Source of the DNA: Allobosea sp. Root381
Lineage (GTDB): Bacteria > Pseudomonadota > Alphaproteobacteria > Rhizobiales > Beijerinckiaceae
NCBI RefSeq assembly: GCF_001429395.1
Contig: NZ_LMJT01000041.1
Location: 262,062 to 326,061, forward strand
Length of the DNA stretch: 64,000 bases
Reading direction: 5' to 3'
A program made the position numbers and the translations under genes. The notes under the pieces were generated by a model. The model saw nothing but the letters and a program-made list of their open reading frames with translations. It made no database searches and was not told the DNA's origin. Of the stretch, positions 9,152 to 18,564 are shown in pieces (positions within the stretch are counted from its first letter, which is position 1; each line of letters starts with the position of its first letter).

Positions 9152-9940
9152 CTATGTCGTCGTCGAACTCTGTCCCGGTCGCCAGACGAGGAGCCGCTTC
9201 TCCACCATGGTCACGAAGGAATCGATCGCGATCACGAATATGGCCAGAATCAGCATGCCCGAAAACACGCCGGTAACGTCGAAGACGCTCTCGGCCTCGT
9301 GGATCTTGTAGCCGAGCCCGGCAGACGAGCCGAGATATTCACCGACCACCGCACCCACCAGCGCGAAGCCGACCGAGGTGTGCAGGCTCGAGAACATCCA
9401 GGTCAGCGCCGAGGGCCAGTAGACGTGCTTGAAGAGCTGACGCTCGTTCATGCCGAGCATGCGCGCGTTGGCCAGCACGGTCGGCGAGACCTCGCGCACG
9501 CCCTGATAGACGTTGAAGAAGACGATGAAGAAGACCAGCGTGAAGCCGAGCGCGACCTTCGACCAGATACCCAAACCGAACCAGAGCGCGAAGATCGGCG
9601 CCAATACCACGCGGGGCAGCGCGTTCGCGGCCTTGATGTAGGGATCGAACACCGCCGCCAGCAGCGCGTTTCGCGCGAAGGCGAAGCCGAACAGGATGCC
9701 GGCGGCCGAGCCGATGACGAAGGCCAGCACGGTCTCGGTCAGCGTGATGCCGAGATGCCAGTAGATTTCGGTGCCGGTCAGCTGTCGCCAGGTCCGGGCG
9801 AGGACGTCGATCGGCGTCGAGAAGAAGAACTGCGTCGTCTTGACGTCGCCGAACAGGCTCGTCGTGGTGACGACGTGCCAGATGGCCAGGGCGACGACCA
9901 TCACCAGCGCCTGCAGCACCAGCAGTTTCACGCGGTTCAT
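9152..9940 (-). CDS. ABC transporter permease
   Basis: 262 residues with about six membrane segments. The binding-protein-dependent permease signature (EAA loop) lies near residues 150-185: VSPTVLANARMLGMNERQLF with a conserved glycine, where the ATPase docks. Family resemblance is to SsuC/TauC/NrtB. It overlaps the ATPase stop by four bases (ATGA at 9937-9940), so the two are translated together. It ends 11 bases from the stop of the convergent DUF4239 gene. Confidence 0.9.
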   Translation of the reverse strand: MNRVKLLVLQALVMVVALAIWHVVTTTSLFGDVKTTQFFFSTPIDVLARTWRQLTGTEIYWHLGITLTETVLAFVIGSAAGILFGFAFARNALLAAVFDPYIKAANALPRVVLAPIFALWFGLGIWSKVALGFTLVFFIVFFNVYQGVREVSPTVLANARMLGMNERQLFKHVYWPSALTWMFSSLHTSVGFALVGAVVGEYLGSSAGLGYKIHEAESVFDVTGVFSGMLILAIFVIAIDSFVTMVEKRLLVWRPGQSSTTT

Positions 9941-10848
9941 GAAGCTGCTCCTTCGACCAGTTCCTTGCCCTCGCCCATCGCGTAGGCCTTCTGCACCTCG
10001 ACACGCAGCGAGGCCCAGATGTCGCGATGGATTTCGTGGAAGGCCTTTTCCAGCCTGATCTCGGCGATATCGCGCGGGCGCGGCAGCGGCACCTTGTAGT
10101 CCGCGACGATACCGGCGGCAGGCCCGGCCGACATCACCACGACCCGATCGGACAACGCGATCGCCTCCTCGAGGTCATGCGTCACGAAGATCAGCGCCTT
10201 GCGATCCTTCGACCAGAGATCGAGCAGGAGATTGCCCATGATCTGCCGCGTCTGCGCGTCGAGCGGCCCGAAGGGCTCGTCCATCAGCAGGATCTCGGGG
10301 TCGCGGATCAGCATCTGCGCCAGCGCCACGCGCTTGCGCTGCCCGCCCGAGAGCATATGCGGATAGCGGTCGACGAAGGCGCGCAGGCCGACGCGGGCGA
10401 GCCAGTCGCGCGCCCGCTTGTCGGCCTCGGCATCCGGCACGCCCATCGGCTCGAGCGCCACCTTGACGTTGTCGAGCGCCGTCTTCCACGGCATCAGCGC
10501 ATCCTGCTGGAACAGGTAGCCGGCGCGCCGGTTCAGCCCCGAGAGTGGCTTGCCGAAGATCGTGACCGTGCCGGCAGACGGCGTCAGCAGTCCCGCGGCC
10601 GCGTTGAGCAGGGTCGACTTCCCGCAGCCCGTCGGCCCCACCACCGAAACCAGTTCGCCGGCAGAAACCGAGAGGTCGATGCCGGTGACCGCCTGATATC
10701 GGTTGCCGCCTTCGAGATGGAAGGTGATGTCGAGGCCACCGAGCGCAACCGCGGCAGGTTGTAGCAAAGGCGCTTGTTGCGGCGAAGGTGCTTGCGACGG
10801 CACGCCCGTCGCTCCCGCATCGCCGTGCGGGCGCTGTTGCAGCTCCAT
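9937..10848 (-). CDS. ABC transporter ATP-binding protein
   Basis: 303 residues if translation starts at the ATG at 10848; another in-frame ATG lies at 10863. Walker A is GPTGCGKST, the Q-loop is in YLFQQDALMPW, the ABC signature is LSGGQRKRVALAQ, Walker B is ILLMDEPFGPLD and the switch is VTHDLEEA. The LMPWKTALDNV segment is typical of the nitrate/taurine/sulfonate group (TauB/SsuB). It energises uptake through the permease at 9152-9940. The N-terminal 45 residues are proline/glutamine-rich and not part of the fold. Confidence 0.9.
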   Translation of the reverse strand: MELQQRPHGDAGATGVPSQAPSPQQAPLLQPAAVALGGLDITFHLEGGNRYQAVTGIDLSVSAGELVSVVGPTGCGKSTLLNAAAGLLTPSAGTVTIFGKPLSGLNRRAGYLFQQDALMPWKTALDNVKVALEPMGVPDAEADKRARDWLARVGLRAFVDRYPHMLSGGQRKRVALAQMLIRDPEILLMDEPFGPLDAQTRQIMGNLLLDLWSKDRKALIFVTHDLEEAIALSDRVVVMSAGPAAGIVADYKVPLPRPRDIAEIRLEKAFHEIHRDIWASLRVEVQKAYAMGEGKELVEGAAS

Positions 10849-11082
10849 GAACCGTTTCCCCATCGGCGCTGGCACGCCTGATGGCGCCGGCCAAGCTTTG
10901 CATGTTGCCGGGGAGATTAGGCCAACGGCCGGACAAGGCAAACCCGATCATTCGGCGGAGACGGCGCGGGTCCTTCAGCAAAGTGGCCCCTGGCTTGACG
11001 GACCAATGCACGAGCCGACGCGGCCGGTTGCAATGATGCAGCGGTACGGCGATAAGCCCGCAACCCTCGGAACCGGACGCAC

Positions 11083-11625
11083 ATGGCCCAACTCGACCTG
11101 TGGATGCACGCGCTCGTCACCTTCATGCGCGACAATCAGGAATGGGCGATCCCGATCGTCTTTCTTGTCGCCCTGTGCGAATGTATCGCGATCCTGTCCT
11201 GGCTCGTGCCCGCTACGGTGTTCTTCACCGCTTTCGGCGCGGTTGCAGGAGCGTCCGGACTACAACTCGCACCGCTGGCCATCGCAGCAGCGGCGGGCTC
11301 GGGCGTCGGCTTTTGGCTGTCCTACTGGGCCGGGCAGATGCTGGGCCCGCGCGTCCAGAATTACTGGCCGTTTAACCGCAATCCCGAAATGCTGGCCCGC
11401 GGCCACGCCTTCTTTGAGAGATGGGGCATCGCCAGCATCCTGATCGGGCATTTCTTCGGGCCGCTGCGCGCGGTGGTCGCGATCGTGGCCGGCATCGTGA
11501 AAATGCCGTTCTGGCCATTCCAGATCGCCAACTGGCTGGCATCATTCGCATGGGGCTTCGCACTGCTCTACGGCGCGGGCCGCCTGGCCGAGATGGCCAC
11601 CCAAGGCGGCTTCCTGTCACGCTAG
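11083..11625 (+). CDS. DedA family membrane protein
   Basis: 180 residues. The protein has the VTT/SNARE-associated pattern: an N-terminal helix, a re-entrant hydrophobic stretch (LCECIAILSWLVPATVFFTA), GVGFWLSYWAGQMLG, then FERWGIASILIGHFFGPLRA with the conserved arginine after G-P, and a C-terminal membrane helix. DedA proteins are inner-membrane proteins, some of which flip undecaprenyl phosphate or phosphatidylethanolamine and support membrane homeostasis. It is monocistronic, with about 235 bases before it in which I see no gene. Confidence 0.87.
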   Translation: MAQLDLWMHALVTFMRDNQEWAIPIVFLVALCECIAILSWLVPATVFFTAFGAVAGASGLQLAPLAIAAAAGSGVGFWLSYWAGQMLGPRVQNYWPFNRNPEMLARGHAFFERWGIASILIGHFFGPLRAVVAIVAGIVKMPFWPFQIANWLASFAWGFALLYGAGRLAEMATQGGFLSR

Positions 11626-11650
11626 AACATCGTTCGGGCCGGCCGACCGT

Positions 11651-11749
11651 TCAGGCCAACCCGAGCACGACAGCCAGCAACAAAGCCAGCGAAAGCCCGA
11701 GTGCGATGCCGGCTGCGACCGGCCCGTCCATCAGCTTCAATATGTGCAT
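11651..11749 (-). CDS. 32-residue membrane protein
   Basis: A short gene with ATG at 11749 and TGA at 11651-11653. AGGGAGGTG sits seven bases before the ATG, one of the best ribosome-binding sites in the window. The product has a polar start (MHILKLMDGPVAAG) and one hydrophobic segment (IALGLSLALLLAVVLGLA). It is the third of three minus-strand small membrane-protein genes. No family is recognised; the case rests on the ribosome-binding site, the membrane segment and the context. Confidence 0.6.
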   Translation of the reverse strand: MHILKLMDGPVAAGIALGLSLALLLAVVLGLA

Positions 11750-11800
11750 CGCCACCTCCCTATCCTGATCGGGGAGCCGCAACGTCAAATCAGCAGGCCA

Positions 11801-12040
11801 TCAATAGGCCAGGAGTTCCACGGCGATCCAGGCGATGATCGCCAGGACAAGGCCACCGATCAGCACGCCCAGCACCGGGCGGCCGAGAAACCCCTGCCGT
11901 GCCTCGACGGGTGTCTCCACCGCCGGGCTCGCACTGCTGTGATCGTCGGGCCGCATCGGCGGCACCTTCTCTCCGTCACGAGGGCTCTCGGTCTGAACTC
12001 TCGCGCGCGCTTCGGCGCGGTCTTCGGCATCGATGCTCAT
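11801..12040 (-). CDS. 79-residue single-pass membrane protein
   Basis: ATG at 12040 preceded by GGAGGAGA. The first 50 residues are charged and disordered (MSIDAEDRAEARARVQTES...), followed by one strong membrane helix (GVLIGGLVLAIIAWIAVELL) at the very C-terminus, so it looks like a tail-anchored or N-in protein. It sits between two other small membrane-protein genes on the same strand (37 bases from the upstream one). No known family is recognised. Confidence 0.68.
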   Translation of the reverse strand: MSIDAEDRAEARARVQTESPRDGEKVPPMRPDDHSSASPAVETPVEARQGFLGRPVLGVLIGGLVLAIIAWIAVELLAY

Positions 12041-12076
12041 CTGGTCTCCTCCGCTGGGACTTGGCGCAGCTACGCG

Positions 12077-12259
12077 CTAGCCCTGAATCAGGCCGATTGC
12101 GTTCCCGAGCAGCAGCGCGATGGCGAGCCCTGCGAACAAGGCAGCCGACAGGGACCAGCGCCAATGCACATCGGGCGGCGCCACGGCGACCCGCACATCG
12201 CGCGGCCGGCCGCTTCTGCGATGACGGCCCGCTGCCAACCCATTGCGATCGGTCTCCAT
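12077..12259 (-). CDS. 60-residue single-pass membrane protein
   Basis: ATG at 12259 with GGGAG upstream. A basic N-terminal part of about 33 residues (arginine-rich, METDRNGLAAGRHRRSGRP) leads into a tryptophan-bounded membrane helix (WRWSLSAALFAGLAIALLLG). It resembles the next gene in plan (soluble N-terminus, C-terminal helix) but not in sequence. It is the first of the three small membrane-protein genes, and begins about 90 bases beyond the ilvC terminator. Confidence 0.6.
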   Translation of the reverse strand: METDRNGLAAGRHRRSGRPRDVRVAVAPPDVHWRWSLSAALFAGLAIALLLGNAIGLIQG

Positions 12260-12345
12260 CTGCCTGCTCCCGCTTGTCTCGTATGAGAAAGAAAACGCGC
12301 GGTCGCCGCATCGGTTCCAGGGCCCGCCACGACCACGCCCCGCAA

Positions 12346-12379
12346 GCAAAAGAGGCGGGCGCATCGCTGCACCCGCCTC
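12346..12379 (-). terminator. Rho-independent terminator of ilvC
   Basis: On the minus strand GAGGCGGG (12379-12372) pairs with CCCGCCTC (12359-12352), followed by TTTTGCTT. It lies about 100 bases after the ilvC stop. Confidence 0.75.
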
Positions 12380-12480
12380 CTAGAAGTACGAACCTGTCGT
12401 CGCTTGCGGCCGAAAGCTCGATCGGTCCGGCAAACCGCTGGATCGGTATGCGAGAGGCCGTGGCCTCCCGCGCGCCGATC

Positions 12481-14188
<1,708 letters not shown>

Positions 14189-14213
14189 TGTTCGCCGAAG
14201 CTCGGAATGCCGT

Positions 14214-14228
14214 ACCGTACGTTACGGT
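14214..14228. promoter_or_regulatory. Candidate TetR operator
   Basis: ACCGTA-CGT-TACGGT is a perfect 6-bp inverted repeat with a 3-bp centre, 25-45 bases before the possible starts of the TetR gene. Size and symmetry fit TetR-family operators; binding is inferred. Confidence 0.55.
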
Positions 14229-14279
14229 TCGGCTCTCTAGCGCAGGCGCCACGCGCCTGCAAGAAGGATCCGCGCGGCC

Positions 14280-14501
14280 TTAAAGCCCGGCAGCCTGCTG
14301 GCTCGCCATGCGCTGGAGAAAGATCGCGGCGATCGTCAGGAGGAAGCCCGCCCACCACAGCGGCGAGCGCAGGCTCTTGCCGCTGCCGGGCTGCTCGGCC
14401 GGCGCCCTGCCGTTGATGCGCTGCAGGATCGGCCAGCCGAAGCAGCCGAAGCCGGCGACGCCAAGCGCGAGCGCAACCATGTTCAGTGTTTCGGGAGCCA
14501 T
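14280..14501 (-). CDS. 73-residue two-helix membrane protein
   Basis: ATG at 14501, ten bases after the ilvN stop, so probably co-transcribed with it. Two hydrophobic helices are visible (MVALALGVAGFGCFGWPIL and WWAGFLLTIAAIFLQ), linked by a basic, polar stretch of about 22 residues. I do not recognise the family. Confidence 0.65.
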   Translation of the reverse strand: MAPETLNMVALALGVAGFGCFGWPILQRINGRAPAEQPGSGKSLRSPLWWAGFLLTIAAIFLQRMASQQAAGL

Positions 14502-14511
14502 CGGCCCGAAA

Positions 14512-15054
14512 TCACATTGCGTCCGGTCCGCGGCTCATCGCCGCGATGCCGGTGCGCGAAACCTCGGTCAGCCCGACGACCGTCATCAGCTTGATGAAAC
14601 GCTCGACCTCGTCGGTCGTGCCGGTCAACTCGAAGATGAAGGAGGTCAGCGAGGCGTCGAGCGTGCGGGCGCCGAAGGCGGCAGCCAGCCGCATCGCCTC
14701 GACACGATGGTCGCCCTTGCCCACCACCTTGACCAGCGCAAGCTCGCGCTCGATCGCCTCGCCCTGCTCGGTCAGGTCGACGACGCGGTGGACGGGCACG
14801 AGCCTGTCGAGATGCGCCTTGATCTGGTCGACGATATGGCCCGTGCCCGAGGTCACGACCGTGATGCGCGAGAGGTGCTTTTCATGCTCCGTCTCGGAGA
14901 CCGTCAGGCTCTCGATGTTGTAGCCGCGCCCGGAAAACAGCCCGGCGATGCGAGCGAGAACACCCGGCTCGTTGTCGACGATTACCGCGAGCGTGTGGCG
15001 TGCGACGGGTTGGGATTTGGGAGCGTTCGGATAATGCGTAGCGGGCTTTGACAT
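14512..15054 (-). CDS. ilvN: Acetolactate synthase small (regulatory) subunit
   Basis: 180 residues (often named ilvH). It is the ACT-domain regulatory subunit that confers valine feedback inhibition and activates the catalytic subunit. The ACT domain is near residues 20-95: HTLAVIVDNEPGVLARIAGLFSGRGYNIESLTV, with the conserved glycine- and asparagine-containing loop that binds valine. The C-terminal half (ELALVKVVG...) matches the ALS_ss_C domain. The start at 15054 is set by the conserved length. Unusually it does not follow ilvB directly: a racemase and a GST gene intervene. Confidence 0.95.
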   Translation of the reverse strand: MSKPATHYPNAPKSQPVARHTLAVIVDNEPGVLARIAGLFSGRGYNIESLTVSETEHEKHLSRITVVTSGTGHIVDQIKAHLDRLVPVHRVVDLTEQGEAIERELALVKVVGKGDHRVEAMRLAAAFGARTLDASLTSFIFELTGTTDEVERFIKLMTVVGLTEVSRTGIAAMSRGPDAM

Positions 15055-15086
15055 GGAAAGACCTGTAGGCGTTGGAGCGGATGGGA

Positions 15087-15776
15087 TCAGGATTGGCGTA
15101 AATCGGCCAGGGCGGGCTCCTCGACCTCGTCCTGGGCGACGACCCAGGGCTCGGCCAGCGCCGCCGTGAGCCACTCCCGATAGGCGGGCAGGCCGAGCAC
15201 GGCGCGCATGTAGTCCTGCGAAGCGGCATCGACGGCGATGCCGTAGGAATCGAGCCGGGTGACGACCGGGGCATACATCGCATCGGCGGCCGAGAAGGCG
15301 CCATAGAGGAACGGCCCCTGCCCGCTCCCGGCGAAACGCTCGCGCGCCTGCCGCCAGATGCCGGTGATCCGCTCCACGTCCCGGGCGACGCCGGCGCCGC
15401 GGTCGCGCCCAGCGAAGCGCTTGCCGAGATTCATCGGGCAGGCACCGCGCAACGCGGTGAAGCCCGCATGCATCTCGCTCGAGATGGCGCGGGCATGGGC
15501 GCGCGCCGCCACGTCGCGCGGCCAGATCCCCGCCTCCGGACGCGTCTCATGCAGATATTCGGCGATCGCCAGCGTCTCCCAGACGGCGACGCCGCCATCG
15601 ATGAGGGTCGGCACGGTGCCGCCGCTGCCCGGCGCCTCGGCGAAGATCGCCTCCTTGAAGCCCGGCTCGTCGAGCAGGACGAGCTTCTCCTCGAAGGCGA
15701 GGCCGGTCGCGCGCAGGAGCAGCCAGGCCCTAAGCGACCAGGACGAATAGCATTTGTTGCCGATCAGCAGTTTCAT
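15087..15776 (-). CDS. Glutathione S-transferase family protein
   Basis: 229 residues. The thioredoxin-like N-terminus begins LLIGNKCYSSWSLRAWLLLR with an active-site Ser in the position used by bacterial GSTs; the cis-proline motif is GGTVPTLIDG and the glutathione-gamma-glutamyl motif is WETLAIAEYL. A helical C-terminal domain follows (SAADAMYAPVVTR). It resembles the YfcF/YfcG-like or maleylacetoacetate-isomerase-like group. The substrate is unknown. It overlaps the racemase stop by four bases (ATGA at 15773-15776). Confidence 0.88.
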   Translation of the reverse strand: MKLLIGNKCYSSWSLRAWLLLRATGLAFEEKLVLLDEPGFKEAIFAEAPGSGGTVPTLIDGGVAVWETLAIAEYLHETRPEAGIWPRDVAARAHARAISSEMHAGFTALRGACPMNLGKRFAGRDRGAGVARDVERITGIWRQARERFAGSGQGPFLYGAFSAADAMYAPVVTRLDSYGIAVDAASQDYMRAVLGLPAYREWLTAALAEPWVVAQDEVEEPALADLRQS

Positions 15777-16483
15777 GCCGCGACGCTCTCCGCCTCGCTC
15801 GCGAAATCGAGCGCCGCCGCGACATGCAGCGCGGTGGTGTCGAACACGGGCACGGAAAAATCCGCCTGCGAGACGAGGAGCGTGATTTCGGTGCAGCCGA
15901 GGATGACGCCATCGGCCCCCTCCTCCCGCACCGCCCGCTCGACGATGGCGCGATAGCGCTCTCGCGAAGCAGGCTTGACCTCACCGCGGCACAGCTCCTC
16001 ATAGATGATGCGGTGCACCTCGTCGCGTTCGCCGGGCCGCGGCACCAGCGCCTCGACGCCGAAGGCGCGTAGCCGGTCGCGGTAGAATCCCTGCTCCATG
16101 GTGAAACGCGTCGCCAGCAGCAGCGGCCGGCGAGCGGCGGAGGCGAGAACTGCCCGCGCCGTCACATCGGCGAGATGCAGGAAGGGCAGCATGGTCGCGG
16201 CGATGATCGGGTCCGCGACCTTGTGCATGGTGTTGGTACAGAGCAGGAGACACGAAGCACCGGCCCGCTCCAGCCGCCGCGCGCTCTCCGCCAGCGCGGC
16301 GCCTGCCGCGGCCCAGTCGCCCTGCGCCTGCATCTCGGCGATCGGCGAGAAGTCGATCGAATGCAGCAGCACATCCGCCGAATGCAGCCCGCCCGCGCGG
16401 GCGCGCACGCCTTCGTTCAGGAGCCGGTAATAGACCGCGGTCGATTCCCAGCTCATTCCGCCGATCAGGCCGATCGTGGTCAT
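15773..16483 (-). CDS. Aspartate/glutamate racemase family protein
   Basis: 236 residues from the ATG at 16483, with AAGGGGGA upstream. It would interconvert L- and D-amino acids (Asp/Glu type) without a cofactor. Both catalytic cysteines are present: LLCTNTMHK (about residue 83) and ILGCTEITLLV (about 200). The N-terminus IGLIGGMSWESTAVYYRLLNE is a family hallmark. It is translationally coupled to the GST gene and sits between ilvB and ilvN. Confidence 0.92.
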   Translation of the reverse strand: MTTIGLIGGMSWESTAVYYRLLNEGVRARAGGLHSADVLLHSIDFSPIAEMQAQGDWAAAGAALAESARRLERAGASCLLLCTNTMHKVADPIIAATMLPFLHLADVTARAVLASAARRPLLLATRFTMEQGFYRDRLRAFGVEALVPRPGERDEVHRIIYEELCRGEVKPASRERYRAIVERAVREEGADGVILGCTEITLLVSQADFSVPVFDTTALHVAAALDFASEAESVAA

Positions 16484-16507
16484 GAGGTCCCCCTTGCTCG
16501 CCGCCAT

Positions 16508-16606
16508 CGTCATTCTCGGGCGCGCGGAGCGCAGACCCGAGAATGACGATCAGGATGTGGCGCCCTTCTGGCCCGAGATGCTCGGGTCAAGCCCGAGCAT
16601 GACGCG
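16508..16606. repeat. REP-like palindromes, CTCGGG family
   Basis: Two inverted repeats back to back: CGTCATTCTCGGG...CCCGAGAATGACG (16508-16548) and a GATGCTCGGGTCAAGCCCGAGCATGACG unit (16577-16604). The second unit recurs almost exactly at 42847-42876. They fill the space between the ilvB stop and the racemase start. Confidence 0.75.
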
Positions 16607-16611
16607 CCCTG

Positions 16612-18375
16612 TCAAACCAGCTGCTTGCCCTTGGCGTCGATGATCTCGCCGGTGTCGCCCTCGAAATCGGGCAGGATCATCTCGTTATGCGCCTTGCCCG
16701 ACGGGATCATCGGGAAGCAGTTCTCCTCCTTCGCGACGAGGCAGTCGAAGATCACGGGCTTCGGCGTCTCGATCATCTCCATGATCGCCTCGTCGAGCTT
16801 GGCCGGGTCCGAGCAGCGGATGCCATGGCCGCCATAGGCCTCGGCGAGCTTCACGAAATCGGGCAGAGACTGCGAATAGCTCTCCGAATAGCGCCCGCCA
16901 TGCAGCAATTCCTGCCACTGGCGCACCATGCCCATGTATTCGTTGTTGAGGATGAAGATCTTCACCGGCAGCCGATACTGCACCGCTGTCGACATCTCCT
17001 GCATGTTCATCAGGATCGAAGCCTCACCCGCGACGTCGATGACCAGCGCCTTGGGATGTTTCATCTGCACGCCGATCGCCGCCGGCAGTCCGTAGCCCAT
17101 CGTGCCGAGCCCGCCCGAGGTCATCCAGCGGTTGGGTTCCTGGAACTGGAGATACTGCGCCGCCCACATCTGGTGCTGCCCGACCTCGGTCGTGATGTAG
17201 GTGTCGCGGTCCTTGGTCAGCGCATGCAGCCGCTCCAGCGCGTATTGCGGCTTGATGATCGTATCCGAATTCTTGTAGCCGAGGCTCTTGCGCGCCCGCC
17301 AGCCGTCGATCTGCGTCCACCAGGTCGTCAGCGCCGTCTTGTCGACCTGCGGCGAGGTTTCGCGCCAGACGCGGACCATGTCCTCGAGCACATGGGCACA
17401 GTCGCCGACGATGCCGATATCGACCTTGACGTTCTTGTTGATCGAGGACGGATCGATGTCGATGTGGATTTTCTTCGAGCGCGGCGAGAAGGCGTCGAGC
17501 CGGCCGGTGATGCGGTCGTCGAAGCGCGCGCCGATATTGATCATGACGTCGCAGTCATGCATCGCGAGGTTAGCCTCGTAGGTGCCGTGCATGCCCAGCA
17601 TGCCGAGCCACTGCTTGTCGGCCGCCGGGAAGGCGCCAAGCCCCATCAGAGTCGAGGTGACCGGGAAGCCGGTCAGCCGCGCCAGCTCGCGCAGCAGCGC
17701 CGAGGCGTGCGGGCCGGCATTGATGACGCCGCCGCCCGTATAGAAGACCGGCTTCCTGGCGCTCGCCATCAGTTCGACCGCGGCCCTGATCTTGTTCAGG
17801 TCGCCCTTGATGACCGGGCGATAGGTCTTGTGCTGGTTGTCGCGCGGGCGGCTGTAGAGGCCGGATGCGAACTGGATGTCCTTCGGCACGTCGACGACGA
17901 CCGGGCCGGGGCGCCCGTTGGCGGCGACATAGAAGGCCTCGTGCAGGACCCGCGGCAGGTCCTCGATGCTCTTCACCAGATAGTTGTGCTTGGTGCAGGA
18001 GCGGGTGATGCCGACCGTGTCGCACTCCTGGAAGGCGTCGGAGCCGATCAGATGCGTCGGAACCTGGCCAGTGATGACGACGAGCGGGATCGAGTCGAGC
18101 AGCGCATCCGTCAGTCCGGTGACCGCGTTGGTCGCGCCCGGTCCGGAGGTGACGAGCACGCAGCCGACTTTGCCGGCACCGGAGCGCGCATAGCCCTCGG
18201 CCGCATGCACTGCGCCCTGCTCGTGGCGGACGAGCACATGCTTGACCTTCTCCTGCTGGAAGAGCGCGTCATAGATCGGAAGCACGGCGCCACCGGGATA
18301 GCCGAACAGATGTTCGACACCCTGGTCCTGAAGCGCGCGGACGACCATCTCGGCACCGGTCATCATCTCGCTCAT
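16612..18375 (-). CDS. ilvB: Acetolactate synthase large (catalytic) subunit
   Basis: 587 residues from the ATG at 18375, with CAGGAGA upstream; the frame runs on into the leader but that part belongs to the attenuator. TPP-dependent enzyme (ilvI/ilvB) joining two pyruvates, or pyruvate plus 2-oxobutyrate. FGYPGGAVLPIYDAL and the catalytic glutamate region LVRHEQGAVHAAEGYAR lie in the N-terminal domain, the central FAD/DHS domain has VFYTGGGVINAG, and the TPP region runs from ASILMNMQE to FILNNEYMGMVRQWQ. The usual GD of the TPP motif reads GE here (Glu codon 17023-17025). Expression is controlled by the leader at 18426-18592. Confidence 0.96.
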   Translation of the reverse strand: MSEMMTGAEMVVRALQDQGVEHLFGYPGGAVLPIYDALFQQEKVKHVLVRHEQGAVHAAEGYARSGAGKVGCVLVTSGPGATNAVTGLTDALLDSIPLVVITGQVPTHLIGSDAFQECDTVGITRSCTKHNYLVKSIEDLPRVLHEAFYVAANGRPGPVVVDVPKDIQFASGLYSRPRDNQHKTYRPVIKGDLNKIRAAVELMASARKPVFYTGGGVINAGPHASALLRELARLTGFPVTSTLMGLGAFPAADKQWLGMLGMHGTYEANLAMHDCDVMINIGARFDDRITGRLDAFSPRSKKIHIDIDPSSINKNVKVDIGIVGDCAHVLEDMVRVWRETSPQVDKTALTTWWTQIDGWRARKSLGYKNSDTIIKPQYALERLHALTKDRDTYITTEVGQHQMWAAQYLQFQEPNRWMTSGGLGTMGYGLPAAIGVQMKHPKALVIDVAGEASILMNMQEMSTAVQYRLPVKIFILNNEYMGMVRQWQELLHGGRYSESYSQSLPDFVKLAEAYGGHGIRCSDPAKLDEAIMEMIETPKPVIFDCLVAKEENCFPMIPSGKAHNEMILPDFEGDTGEIIDAKGKQLV

Positions 18376-18425
18376 AACGGTCTCCTGCAGCAGTTCGGTT
18401 GGGATCGAGGTCGGAAATAGGCAAT

Positions 18426-18448
18426 AAAAAAGGCCCTCGAGGGGGCCT
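18426..18448 (-). terminator. Attenuator terminator of the ilvB leader
   Basis: On the minus strand AGGCCC (18448-18443) pairs with GGGCCT (18436-18431), loop CCTCGA, followed by a run of T (18431-18426). It lies 50 bases before the ilvB ATG, too early to end an upstream gene, and fits a leader terminator. Confidence 0.85.
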
Positions 18449-18509
18449 GAACGTGCGCTGGCGTCGGGGTTGACGCGGTTCACTCAAGAACCGGCCCCTA
18501 CCAGCGCAC
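18442..18509 (-). promoter_or_regulatory. Alternative leader RNA structures (attenuator)
   Basis: GTGCGCTGG (18509-18501), at the end of the leader reading frame, is perfectly complementary to CCAGCGCAC (18461-18453). GGGGCC (18498-18493) just after the leader stop is complementary to GGCCCC (18447-18442), the 5' arm of the terminator. A ribosome stalled on the Leu-Ile-Ile-Val codons would block the first pairing and free GGGGCC for antitermination; one that reaches the stop codon would cover GGGGCC and let the terminator form. The sequences are seen; the mechanism is inferred from known ilv attenuation. Confidence 0.75.
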
Positions 18510-18533
18510 CCGTACGATAATAAGCTTGCGCAT
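18498..18533 (-). CDS. ilvB attenuator leader peptide
   Basis: An 11-codon frame, ATG at 18533 to TAG at 18500-18498, encoding MRKLIIVRVRW. Four of its residues are consecutive Leu-Ile-Ile-Val, plus a second Val, i.e. the end products of the pathway the downstream gene feeds. GGAG lies about six bases upstream of the ATG. It is followed by the alternative hairpins and terminator that control ilvB. Confidence 0.82.
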   Translation of the reverse strand: MRKLIIVRVRW

Positions 18534-18564
18534 CGCGCTCCGACCCTTTGCAGATGTTGCGGGA

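Noticed and set aside
10849-11082. Gap before the DedA gene as a possible RNA gene
   Set aside because: No tRNA-like fold, no riboswitch-like sequence and no clear hairpin.
16687-18420. Long open frame of about 577 codons on the plus strand
   Set aside because: It is antisense to ilvB, which has full family motifs. High GC keeps the opposite strand free of stops.
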